5,099 nt of DNA from Oscillospiraceae bacterium. GTDB taxonomy: Bacteria > Bacillota > Clostridia > Christensenellales > Aristaeellaceae. Positions 1 to 5,099 of the stretch are shown one piece after another (positions within the stretch are counted from its first letter, which is position 1; each line of letters opens with the position of its first letter). The stretch lies in contig JAITDK010000202.1 in assembly GCA_031282605.1 (NCBI GenBank), forward strand, positions 1-5,099. Direction: 5' to 3'. The position numbers and the translations under genes were made by a program. The notes below the pieces were generated by a model. That model did not search any database, was not told the DNA's origin, and saw only the letters and a list, made by a program, of their open reading frames with translations.

Positions 1-124
1 GGATTTTACAGTAATCCGTCAGGCCGCTCCACATTCGAGAGCAGCCTGAGACTTTTTGCTTCGTTTTGCAATGCCGCAGGTCTCGTTCCGCTTGGTTGTT
101 CGTGTAGGGCGCTTCATAGAGGGG
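1..124 (-). pseudogene. IS66 family transposase (TnpC), C-terminal fragment, 5'-truncated
   Basis: Read on the minus strand from about 121 down to the window edge, one frame gives YEAPYTNNQAERDLR, then KTKQKVSGC, then WSGLTDYCKI. The first two blocks are the C-terminal signature of IS66 family DDE transposases (TNNQAERxxR followed by KxKQKxSGCFR). From family knowledge, the Glu of AER is the third catalytic acidic residue. Recognisable similarity begins abruptly at about 119-124. Nothing IS66-like is found upstream between there and the YibE/F gene, so the several hundred N-terminal residues are missing. The frame stays open up to 292, but that stretch encodes low-complexity, repeat-derived sequence. 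After SGC the expected FRT reads SRM, two differences that suggest drift, although natural variation is possible. The 3' end lies beyond the left edge. I am confident of the family and fairly sure it is a dead remnant. Confidence 0.82.
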
Positions 125-143
125 AGGATAACCCGAGGGTCGT

Positions 144-193
144 AACGTCCGAGGTACGGCAGGAGGCGGAGCCTCCTCCGTACCTCGGTCGTT
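144..193. repeat. Long near-perfect hairpin (22 bp) beside the IS66 breakpoint
   Basis: The arm CCGAGGTACGG (149-159) pairs with CCGTACCTCGG (178-188), and AGGAGGC (161-167) pairs with GCCTCCT (171-177) around a GGA triloop. A single unpaired C (160) separates the two stem blocks. Outside them, a T-T mismatch (148/189) is followed by four more pairs (AACG with CGTT). That makes 22 pairs in 50 nt. No U-tract follows on either strand, so it is not a standard intrinsic terminator, although a stem this strong could still stall polymerase or protect the 3' end of the phosphatase-YibE/F message. It begins about 20 nt from where IS66 similarity stops. It could be an interspersed palindromic repeat (REP or MITE-like). 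Confidence 0.85.
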
Positions 194-199
194 GATGGC

Positions 200-209
200 G
201 GGGGGGGGG
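200..209. repeat. Homopolymer run of ten G
   Basis: Ten consecutive G residues sit between the long hairpin and the next inverted repeat. Such tracts are prone to slippage in replication and to miscounting in sequencing. It lies in no credible gene, so phase variation of a protein is not indicated. Confidence 0.9.
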
Positions 210-214
210 CCGGG

Positions 215-330
215 AGCGAAACGCGCCGTTGCCGCCGCAAGGAGGCGCCGCGCGACTGTCGCGTTTCGCTTGCGCGAAACTGTACGCGCCGTTTAAGACG
301 GTCGTGGCCGTCACCCAATCCTGCGCGTAC
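215..330. repeat. Cluster of nested and overlapping inverted repeats
   Basis: Several inverted repeats follow one another. AGCGAAACGCG (215-225) pairs with CGCGTTTCGCT (260-270), 11 bp with a 34-nt loop. GTTTCGC (263-269) pairs with GCGAAAC (274-280), 7 bp with a TTGC tetraloop, and competes with the first pair. GTACGCGC (282-289) pairs with GCGCGTAC (323-330), 8 bp, enclosing GACGG/CCGTC (297-301/308-312). Two short direct repeats, GCGAAAC (216-222, 274-280) and ACGCGCCGTT (221-230, 284-293), suggest an internal duplication. The alternative pairings would allow switching if transcribed, but no RNA family is recognised. An interspersed genomic repeat is the simpler reading. Confidence 0.6.
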
Positions 331-373
331 GAAAAGCGCTGTTACGGTTCCCATTTCCTGTTGAGGAGAATTC

Positions 374-478
374 ATTTACACAGTTGGAGGGACACTCCTA
401 CAGACAGAAAACTATTGGTGCGTTTCGAGAAAAAAGACTCCAATTACCGCGCTCTGCTTTGCTCCGCCTGTTCCATCA
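374..478 (-). mobile_element. Possible degenerate 3' end of an IS256-type insertion sequence
   Basis: Read on the minus strand, a broken frame gives WNR (475-467), then NWSLF at about 445-431, ending in a TAG stop (400-398). IS256-type transposases end with a WN...NW...QLAI.F pattern, so this is a loose match. Right after the stop comes GTGTCCCTCC AACTGTGTAAAT (about 394-374), which resembles the terminal repeats of many IS256 family elements (GTGTCC, spacer, TGTGTAAAT). A stop interrupts the frame just before WNR and no partner terminal repeat is visible. Each match is weak; only their correct order supports the call. It could be coincidence. Confidence 0.27.
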
Positions 479-548
479 TCGTCTACAGGAAAATGTTACC
501 GGTTCATCCAGGGTTTATTGTTGGATAGGTTCTTAATGACATTGGATG

Positions 549-1694
549 TCAATCCCCTTCCCGAAGGCGCGGATGCGTCGCGTCCCTCCTCGTAAACACT
601 AGCGACGCCGCGATCGCGATGAAAGGCGCTACTGTCACCAACCCGAACGATCCTACTAGCGTTATCAATACCTCGCTGGCGACATACTTCAAATTTAGTA
701 TGTCGATTATCGGCGTGCCTTGACCAAAAAAGTATAACAAAAGCGATAGATAACTACCCGAATACGCTAGCATCAACGTCGTCGTCATGGTGCCGATGAC
801 GTTGCGTCCCACAGCGAAACCTGACTTTAATAACTCCCTCCGCCGTATATCCGGCGCGTGCGCGCGTACCTCCTGACAAGCCGACGATACATCCATACTT
901 AGATCCATCAGCGCTCCGGAATTCGCTATGAACGCCATCGCGAAAAATAACTCGCGTAGGTTGAATTTCAGCGCGCTTTGCGCCAGTATCGGAACCACAT
1001 ACGGCAGATTGCTCCCATCAAGCTTCAACATACGCCCGAACGCCGCCGACAACGCGCAGGTCGTCAGCGTGCCCAGCAGCGATCCGGCTATCGCAATCCA
1101 TGCCGTACGCGTGAACCCCGCAACCAGCAGATCTATCATAAACGTCAGCAGCACAACTACCCCCAGCGCGCACAGGGTGGGCGATATCCCCGCGTACAAC
1201 ATGGGAATAAGCAACTTCCACATAATCATCACACTGGCAGCTAGCGACACCAGCGCGCCCGCGCCGCTGACGCCGCCGAATACTACCAGCAGCAATCCGA
1301 ATAATCCAAACAATAAACCTTGCATCGGCAGACGGTAATGGTCGATCAATGTCAGGCTGCGTATCTCGCCATCCTTCATATGCAGCATCGCCAGAGCCTT
1401 GTCCCCCGGCTCAAACAACTTGTCTTTATCGATGGCGCTGTCCAGGTTGTTAATAGCCTGAGCGGTCTTGCCCTTGTGTTCGCCGGACATCACTGTCGCC
1501 TCGCACAACTGTACGCCCGAATACACGATGCCCAGCGGCGCGAGCTGCGTGTTATCCACTGCGTCTATTCGGACCGACACGCGTGGAATGCCGCCGGTGC
1601 CAGGCATTCCGCCGCGCGATGGCAGGAAACCCATTGCTATGGTAACAACGCCCATCACGATGCAGAATATCCAGTTCCGGCGGCGGTTTTTCAT
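549..1694 (-). CDS. YibE/F family multi-pass membrane protein (unknown function)
   Basis: This 381-residue protein fits the YibE/F family, whose molecular function is not established. TM1 is at about residues 9-25. An extracytoplasmic N-terminal domain (about 26-122) carries the typical GEHKGK motif (71-76), then NNLD and a PGD turn (96-98). About seven further membrane segments follow (roughly 123-142, 144-168, 171-194, 197-219, 248-265, 295-323, 338-367). The stretch AHAPDIRRRELLKSG (278-292) followed by VGRNVIGTMTTTL (295-307) is a strong family hallmark. The length is normal. I chose the ATG at 1694 (MKNRRRNW, a positively charged lead into TM1). An in-frame ATG at 1772 would overlap the phosphatase end and add 26 non-family residues. 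The ribosome site is weak: GAGG at 1706-1709, 11 nt upstream. The gene starts 22 nt after the phosphatase stop, so co-transcription and translational coupling are likely. Confidence 0.9.
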   Translation of the reverse strand: MKNRRRNWIFCIVMGVVTIAMGFLPSRGGMPGTGGIPRVSVRIDAVDNTQLAPLGIVYSGVQLCEATVMSGEHKGKTAQAINNLDSAIDKDKLFEPGDKALAMLHMKDGEIRSLTLIDHYRLPMQGLLFGLFGLLLVVFGGVSGAGALVSLAASVMIMWKLLIPMLYAGISPTLCALGVVVLLTFMIDLLVAGFTRTAWIAIAGSLLGTLTTCALSAAFGRMLKLDGSNLPYVVPILAQSALKFNLRELFFAMAFIANSGALMDLSMDVSSACQEVRAHAPDIRRRELLKSGFAVGRNVIGTMTTTLMLAYSGSYLSLLLYFFGQGTPIIDILNLKYVASEVLITLVGSFGLVTVAPFIAIAASLVFTRRDATHPRLREGD

Positions 1695-1716
1695 AGCCCT
1701 ATACGCCTCGCTTCGC

Positions 1717-3204
1717 TTAATAATCCAGGCCGAGGATATCCATGGTCTTGTAGAAGATATCCGTGTTGTCATAGCTGCCTGAGAACGCTTGCGCGCCCAC
1801 GCCCGAGGCGTACACCGGAATCTGCAATCCGGTATGGGCGTATGATGTGAACGCCACGCCAGCCTTGTTGTTCAGTATGTGAGATACCGCCATGCTCAGC
1901 GGCTCATACCCGCCGTAAGCCAGCGCCTCCGCGGCGCCGATTACGCGCTCGGCCTTGGGAATCATGCTCAGGTCGAACGCGGCATGGAGCCTGGCCAATT
2001 CCTCTTCGGTAAGCGTTAGATCCTGGTCGGCTTCTGCGGTCAGGCCATAAGCCTTCTGGATCTCGGTTAACGCGGTTTCGAAGTCCGCTCCACTATCGCG
2101 CAGCATGGTGATAACGCCGTCGAAGTCGTTGAACGATATGTTTTGATTATCTAGGTATGCGAAGTGGGTGTCATATGCAGTGGCGGCGAAGCCTATCGTC
2201 AAACCGCCGGTCTCATGGTCGCCTGTGACGATGATCAGCGTATCATCTGGATGCTCCGCCGCGAAATCAATCGCAACCTGCACCGCATCGGAGAGCGCGA
2301 GCACATCGTCTATGGCTGTGCGTGCGTCGTTGGCGTGCGCGCTCCAGTCAACCTTTCCGCCCTCGGTCATCAGGAAGAAACCTTCATCGTTGTCTAGTAC
2401 GCGGATGGCCGCTTCGACGAACTCGGAGAGCTTAACGGAATCCTGGCCTTCGGCGGCCTTGCGGACGCGGTCGATCTCATACTGCATGGCGGACGCGTTA
2501 TCGGGATCGTTGACCATCGCGAGCGTCCGACCACTGTCAGCGTTCAGCGCGCGAATCTCGTCCGGGGTTTCGACGATGCTAAAGCCATTATCTTTAGCGA
2601 TTTCGAACAGGTTGATCTGCTCGCCGTCGGAACCGTCGGGCTGCAAAAACCTCCCGCCCGCTAAAAAGTCGAGCGTCGCGCCGGTCAGACCCTGCACCGC
2701 GATGTCGTAGTACTGGCTGCGGCTGATGGACTTGGAATAGTACGCGGCGGGCGTCGCGTGGTCTAGCGATACGCTGGATATGACGCCGACCTTCTTTCCC
2801 GACGCCTTTACATACTCGGTCAGTATGGGGAACGGTTCGGTCAGCTCGATGTTGAAGTTGAGCACTCCGGAGAGCGTCTTCTGGCCGGACACCATCGACG
2901 TGGCCGTCGAGGCGGAGTCGGGACAGAACGACGTGGCGTCATACGTGGTCATGATGCCGACGTTCTGGAATCCTGTGAACGACAGCGGCGCAGGTACTGG
3001 GACGGGCGAATCGGGATTCAGCCGCGTGCCCGCGTAATACTGGGTGACGTTGATCTGCGGGCTGCCCATGCCGTCTCCGATGAACATGAACACGTACTTG
3101 GGAGCCTTCGTTTCCTCAGCTAGTCCGGGGATCGCGGCGACCGTCAGGATCAGCGCGCACGCCAGCGCGAGGGCGATCCGGCGAGGGAATCTGGAATTGC
3201 TCAT
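1717..3204 (-). CDS. phoA: Secreted alkaline phosphatase, PhoA type
   Basis: This 495-residue enzyme hydrolyses phosphomonoesters outside the cytoplasm using two Zn and one Mg (or similar metals). A signal peptide (charged FPRR, hydrophobic 10-25, likely cut after GLA29) is followed by the metal motif FIGDGMG (D44). The nucleophile motif is PDSAS, with S97 as the phosphorylated serine. DHATPAA (148-154) supplies T151, EGGKVDWSAH supplies E281, D286 and H290, TGDHETGG supplies D329 and H330, and SYAHTG supplies H457. These match E. coli Asp51, Ser102, Thr155, Glu322, Asp327, His331, Asp369, His370 and His412, by alignment from memory. H149 and W287 sit at the positions of E. coli Asp153 and Lys328. 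The segment about 340-450 is a larger, Glu-rich insert with a helical look. AGGAGG 8 nt before the ATG fixes the start. No Cys lipobox is present, so it should be released or periplasmic. Confidence 0.96.
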   Translation of the reverse strand: MSNSRFPRRIALALACALILTVAAIPGLAEETKAPKYVFMFIGDGMGSPQINVTQYYAGTRLNPDSPVPVPAPLSFTGFQNVGIMTTYDATSFCPDSASTATSMVSGQKTLSGVLNFNIELTEPFPILTEYVKASGKKVGVISSVSLDHATPAAYYSKSISRSQYYDIAVQGLTGATLDFLAGGRFLQPDGSDGEQINLFEIAKDNGFSIVETPDEIRALNADSGRTLAMVNDPDNASAMQYEIDRVRKAAEGQDSVKLSEFVEAAIRVLDNDEGFFLMTEGGKVDWSAHANDARTAIDDVLALSDAVQVAIDFAAEHPDDTLIIVTGDHETGGLTIGFAATAYDTHFAYLDNQNISFNDFDGVITMLRDSGADFETALTEIQKAYGLTAEADQDLTLTEEELARLHAAFDLSMIPKAERVIGAAEALAYGGYEPLSMAVSHILNNKAGVAFTSYAHTGLQIPVYASGVGAQAFSGSYDNTDIFYKTMDILGLDY

Positions 3205-3212
3205 GGCAGTTT

Positions 3213-3218
3213 CCTCCT
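3213..3218 (-). promoter_or_regulatory. Strong ribosome binding site of the phosphatase gene
   Basis: The minus strand reads GAGGAGGAAACTGCC immediately before the ATG at 3204, a full AGGAGG at 8-nt spacing. It supports the start that leads straight into the signal peptide. Confidence 0.9.
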
Positions 3219-3280
3219 CAATATTGTGTCTTCCTTACCGGACGATCATATCGCGCGCAGGTAAAAAACAGGCGTCGGCT

Positions 3281-3309
3281 AAGATAAGCTCGCGTGAAAA
3301 GTAGGGCAA
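3281..3309 (-). promoter_or_regulatory. Candidate sigma-70-type promoter for phosphatase-YibE/F
   Basis: On the minus strand TTGCCC (3309-3304) is followed after 17 bp by TATCTT (3286-3281), each four of six against TTGACA and TATAAT. Transcription would start near 3274, giving a leader of about 70 nt. It lies downstream of the transporter terminator, where a new promoter is needed. A better -10 alone, TATGAT (3250-3245), lacks a partner -35. No repeated PhoP-box motif (TTAACA-like at 11-bp spacing) was seen, so phosphate control is not shown by the sequence. Confidence 0.4.
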
Positions 3310-3398
3310 ATGGACGCGAAGAAGGCCGCCGGCGATTCTGAATGGAGTAATCCAAACAATACTATGGCCTGTTCCAGCGATTGCGCCATTAAGCGCAT

Positions 3399-3427
3399 AA
3401 AACCAGAGACCGCCATTGGGCGGTCTC
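3399..3427 (-). terminator. Intrinsic terminator of the sugar transporter operon
   Basis: On the minus strand GAGACCGCC (3427-3419), loop CAAT, GGCGGTCTC (3414-3406) forms a perfect 9-bp stem, followed by TGGTTTTA. The U-tract is short and begins three bases after the stem. It starts about 50 nt after the binding-protein stop. A second small hairpin, TGCGC/GCGCA (3397-3382), follows directly and may assist. The plus strand has no U-tract, so the terminator is directional. Confidence 0.8.
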
Positions 3428-3475
3428 AAAGCGCAAGGGCGATCCGCTGACCGCCCATATAGATGTGACCGATAG

Positions 3476-4462
3476 TTAGTTAATACCAGCGGCCGCCTTT
3501 ACTTCGTCGCTGTCAACGTTCGAATAATCCACCGCCATAACGCCGGTGTCGATATCCTTTTCTTCCACAGTGCCGCCGTTGGCCAGTTCCAGCGCGATGC
3601 GAACGCCGTCGTAACCCATCAGATACTGCCTTTGCAGCATTGTGGCGACGTTGTAATCGCTGTTGCGGATGATAGTCTCCATCTCCGGCGAGAAGTCGAA
3701 GCCGACCATTGTGACATCCGCGCGCTCAGCCTCGATCAGGGCTGTGGCGAAGCCGACAGTCGAACCGTTGTTCGGCGAGAAGAATCCCTTCAGATCCGGA
3801 TAAGCGGTCAGAAAATCGTGGCCGAACTGAATCGCCTTGGTAATGTCGCCGTCGTTGACCTTGATATCGTCGGTTAGCAGTGTCCAGGTTCCTGGAGCGT
3901 TGGCTTCCCAATACGCCGTGAAACCGTCGATGCGCTGCTTGATCGTCTGCGATCCGGTCGAACCGATCTGGATGGCTATTTCAGCAGTTTCGTCCTCTGA
4001 AACGCGCGCCTTCAGCTTCTCGATCAGGGTAGCCGCCGCCAGTTCGCCCGCTTTTACGTTATCCGTCAGCAAGGCGGCGCTGTAATCATCGGTTAGCGCC
4101 TTCGTATCGACCATGACGATCGGTATCCCGGACTGGTAAGCGTCCGATACCGCGTTGGCTTCGGACTGGCTGTCTGCAACCGCGATAACGATCGCGTCGG
4201 CCTTGGAGGAAACCGCGTTTTGCAGCATAGTCAGCTGCGATTCAATGTCCACTTCATTCGGAATGCCCTGGATCGTCACGTTTACGCCTAAGTCTTCGCC
4301 TGCGGCGGTTGCACCGGACTGCAGAACCGCCCAGTACGCGTTGCCCAGCGCCTTGATGATAACGGCGATGTTCTTAGGGCTGGATTCCGCCTGCGCCGCA
4401 ACGGTCATCGTTAGAACCATAGTCAGTGCGATCAGCAGCGCCGCGAGTCTCTTCATGTTCAT
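3476..4462 (-). CDS. Sugar ABC transporter substrate-binding protein (CUT2, RbsB-like)
   Basis: This 328-residue protein captures a sugar outside the membrane and delivers it to the permease encoded just upstream. A signal peptide (MNMKRL, hydrophobic core 6-22, AQA25 cleavage) is followed by the periplasmic-binding-protein type I fold. Aligned from memory to E. coli RbsB, pocket residues appear as N41/Y43/W44 (NAYW), D119 (MVDT), R177 (KQRIDGF), N231 (SPNNGS), D256 (GFDFS) and Q277. RbsB Arg90 is replaced by T120 and Asn64 by A94, so the ligand is probably not ribose; it cannot be named. There is no lipobox Cys. The start is ATG 4462, because GGAGGG lies 7 nt upstream; the ATG at 4477 overlaps that ribosome site and is rejected. 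ATG 4456 is a less likely alternative. The TAA stop is at 3476, with a terminator about 50 nt beyond. Confidence 0.95.
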   Translation of the reverse strand: MNMKRLAALLIALTMVLTMTVAAQAESSPKNIAVIIKALGNAYWAVLQSGATAAGEDLGVNVTIQGIPNEVDIESQLTMLQNAVSSKADAIVIAVADSQSEANAVSDAYQSGIPIVMVDTKALTDDYSAALLTDNVKAGELAAATLIEKLKARVSEDETAEIAIQIGSTGSQTIKQRIDGFTAYWEANAPGTWTLLTDDIKVNDGDITKAIQFGHDFLTAYPDLKGFFSPNNGSTVGFATALIEAERADVTMVGFDFSPEMETIIRNSDYNVATMLQRQYLMGYDGVRIALELANGGTVEEKDIDTGVMAVDYSNVDSDEVKAAAGIN

Positions 4463-4469
4463 ATTCTTA

Positions 4470-4475
4470 CCCTCC
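4470..4475 (-). promoter_or_regulatory. Ribosome binding site that decides the binding-protein start
   Basis: GGAGGG on the minus strand lies 7 nt before ATG 4462. The longer in-frame ATG at 4477 is part of ATGGAGGG, meaning its codons 1-3 overlap the Shine-Dalgarno sequence itself. The shorter start also gives a cleaner signal peptide. Confidence 0.88.
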
Positions 4476-4487
4476 ATAGTAATTTAT

Positions 4488-4509
4488 GAAAACCCCGCCA
4501 AACGGCTGG
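4488..4509 (-). terminator. Weak hairpin with T4 between permease and binding-protein genes
   Basis: On the minus strand CC-A-GCC (4509-4504), loop GTTT, GGCGG (4499-4495) forms five pairs with one bulged A. It is followed by GGTTTTC, ending 12 nt before the binding-protein ribosome site. It could act as an attenuator or an RNA-processing barrier that sets unequal expression of the two genes. The stem is short, so this is tentative. Confidence 0.25.
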
Positions 4510-4552
4510 TATTCACCAATGGGAACCGACCCTATCGTACTCATAATCATTA

Positions 4553-5099
4553 TCATGCGCTCTGCCTGTGACGCCTCGCCTCAACCGCGCACGCAGCGAC
4601 CAGTATAAATCCCGTTATCGCCTGCTGCCAGAACGAATTGACCCGGAACAGGTTCAGCCCGTTGCGCAGCACGCCCATTATAAGCGCGCCTATCATCGCG
4701 TTGATAATACTACCCTCGCCCCCGTTCACCGATACGCCGCCCAGCACCGCCGCCGCGATGGCCTCTAGTTCGTAGCCGGTACCGGCGGTAGGCTGCGCGG
4801 ACGACAACCGCGAGGATACCAGTATGCCGCACAGTGCGGCCGAGAAGCCGGAGACGCAGTACGCGAACATGCGCGTACCCACCGTGTTGATGCCGGACAG
4901 TTTCGCGGCCTCAGGGTTCGATCCGCAGGCGTATATCTGGCGGCCCACCCTGGATTTGGACAGCAGCACGGCCAGCAGCACGCCGTATACGAATGTGATG
5001 ATGACGCTGTAAGGCAGCCAAAAACTAGTGCGCCCTCCGCCCAATACATAGAATGCGTCCTGCACCGCTTTGGACGGTATATCCCGGGTATATATCGGG
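4553..5099 (-). CDS. Sugar ABC transporter permease, CUT2/RbsC type (partial, C-terminal part)
   Basis: The visible 181 residues are the C-terminal part of an inner-membrane permease of the ribose/xylose/inositol class; the frame is open to the right edge, so the N-terminus is outside. Family hallmarks appear in order. Visible residues about 36-56 form a membrane helix, then come GRQIYACGSNPEAAKLSGI, a second helix (MFAYCVSGFSAALCGILV), GTGYELEAIAAAVLGGVS with NGGEGS, a helix at IGALIMGVLRNGLNL, and a final VNSFWQQAITGFILVAA helix with a basic tail ending RHRQSA. A GTG at 5065 could be misread as a start, but family sequence continues upstream of it (PIYTRDIPSKA), so this is a partial gene. 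It ends with TGA, followed by two more in-frame stops. The binding-protein gene follows after 90 nt. In typical operons of this class the ATPase gene lies upstream, here beyond the window. Confidence 0.95.
   Translation of the reverse strand, partial: PIYTRDIPSKAVQDAFYVLGGGRTSFWLPYSVIITFVYGVLLAVLLSKSRVGRQIYACGSNPEAAKLSGINTVGTRMFAYCVSGFSAALCGILVSSRLSSAQPTAGTGYELEAIAAAVLGGVSVNGGEGSIINAMIGALIMGVLRNGLNLFRVNSFWQQAITGFILVAACAVEARRHRQSA

Larger units (their letters stand above)
122..548. other. Gene-free, repeat-rich intergenic region
   Basis: No convincing gene lies between the IS66 breakpoint and the YibE/F stop codon. Open frames exist on both strands (for example 229-528 plus and 19-375 minus). 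They lack good ribosome sites, are rich in Arg, Pro, Ser and Ala in the GC-rich part, and overlap one another and the inverted repeats, so they look spurious. What the region does hold is a long hairpin (144-193), a G10 run (200-209), nested inverted repeats (215-330) and a possible IS256-type end (374-478). No clear intrinsic terminator for the YibE/F gene was found: the T6 run on the minus strand at 430-435 has no stem before it. Confidence 0.7.

Noticed and set aside
144..330. CRISPR array or attachment site
   Set aside because: The repeats are inverted and of unequal size, with no regular spacing, no spacers and no cas or integrase gene nearby.
19..375. Minus-strand open frame of 118 codons across the IS66 fragment
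   Set aside because: It runs in a different frame from the IS66 signature, through the hairpin and the G10 tract, and is Arg/Pro-rich. The real coding trace here is the neighbouring frame with TNNQAER.
425..475. T6 run on the minus strand as a terminator for the YibE/F gene
   Set aside because: No stable GC-rich stem precedes it; only scattered 4-bp pairings were found.
229..528. Plus-strand open frame of 99 codons in the left region
   Set aside because: It overlaps the nested inverted repeats and the possible IS256 end, has no persuasive ribosome site, no recognisable domain, and a Cys/Arg-rich composition typical of chance frames. It may recur in genomes simply because the repeat does.
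928..1338. Plus-strand open frames opposite the YibE/F gene
   Set aside because: They are antisense shadows of a well-supported membrane protein gene, without ribosome sites or domains.
1695..1772. Upstream ATG 1772 as YibE/F start
   Set aside because: It would overlap the phosphatase C-terminus by 56 nt, and the extra 26 residues show no family features. ATG 1694 leads directly into the first membrane helix.
3235..3429. Minus-strand open frame of 64 codons between the transporter and the phosphatase
   Set aside because: Its start lies inside the terminator stem and it covers the candidate promoter. No ribosome site or known domain is seen.
4463..4477. Upstream ATG 4477 as binding-protein start
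   Set aside because: It overlaps the GGAGGG ribosome site that serves ATG 4462 at ideal spacing.

Overview
The window reads almost entirely from the minus strand. It looks like a piece of a Clostridia-type (Bacillota) genome of moderate to high GC. This rests on strong AGGAGG/GGAGGG ribosome sites, a YibE/F family membrane protein, and short signal peptides ending in Ala-x-Ala without a lipobox, a style seen in some uncultured gut Clostridia such as Christensenellales relatives. The taxonomic placement is an inference from style, not a marker-gene result.

Layout in the direction of transcription (right to left): the right edge holds the C-terminal part of a CUT2 (ribose-type) sugar ABC transporter permease (4553-5099, cut by the window edge), followed 90 nt later by its sugar-binding protein (3476-4462). 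A 9-bp GC-rich hairpin with a short U-tract (3399-3427) then ends that operon; the ATPase gene is expected beyond the right edge. After a 271-nt gap holding this terminator, a candidate promoter and a strong ribosome site comes a secreted PhoA-type alkaline phosphatase (1717-3204) with a complete set of metal-binding and catalytic residues. It is followed after 22 nt by a YibE/F family multi-pass membrane protein of unknown function (549-1694), probably in the same transcript.

The left 548 bases hold no intact gene. They are a mobile-element scrapyard. There is a 5'-truncated IS66 transposase C-terminus running off the left edge, a 22-bp near-perfect hairpin directly beside its breakpoint, and a run of ten G. 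Next comes a cluster of nested inverted repeats and then a possible remnant of the 3' end of an IS256-type element.

Together the genes suggest nutrient scavenging outside the cytoplasm: the phosphatase could strip phosphate from external phosphomonoesters, including sugar phosphates, and the neighbouring transporter could import the freed sugar. That link rests on proximity only. I see no clearly new biological system here. The items most worth a second look are the structured repeat block beside the IS66 breakpoint and the phosphatase-YibE/F pairing.
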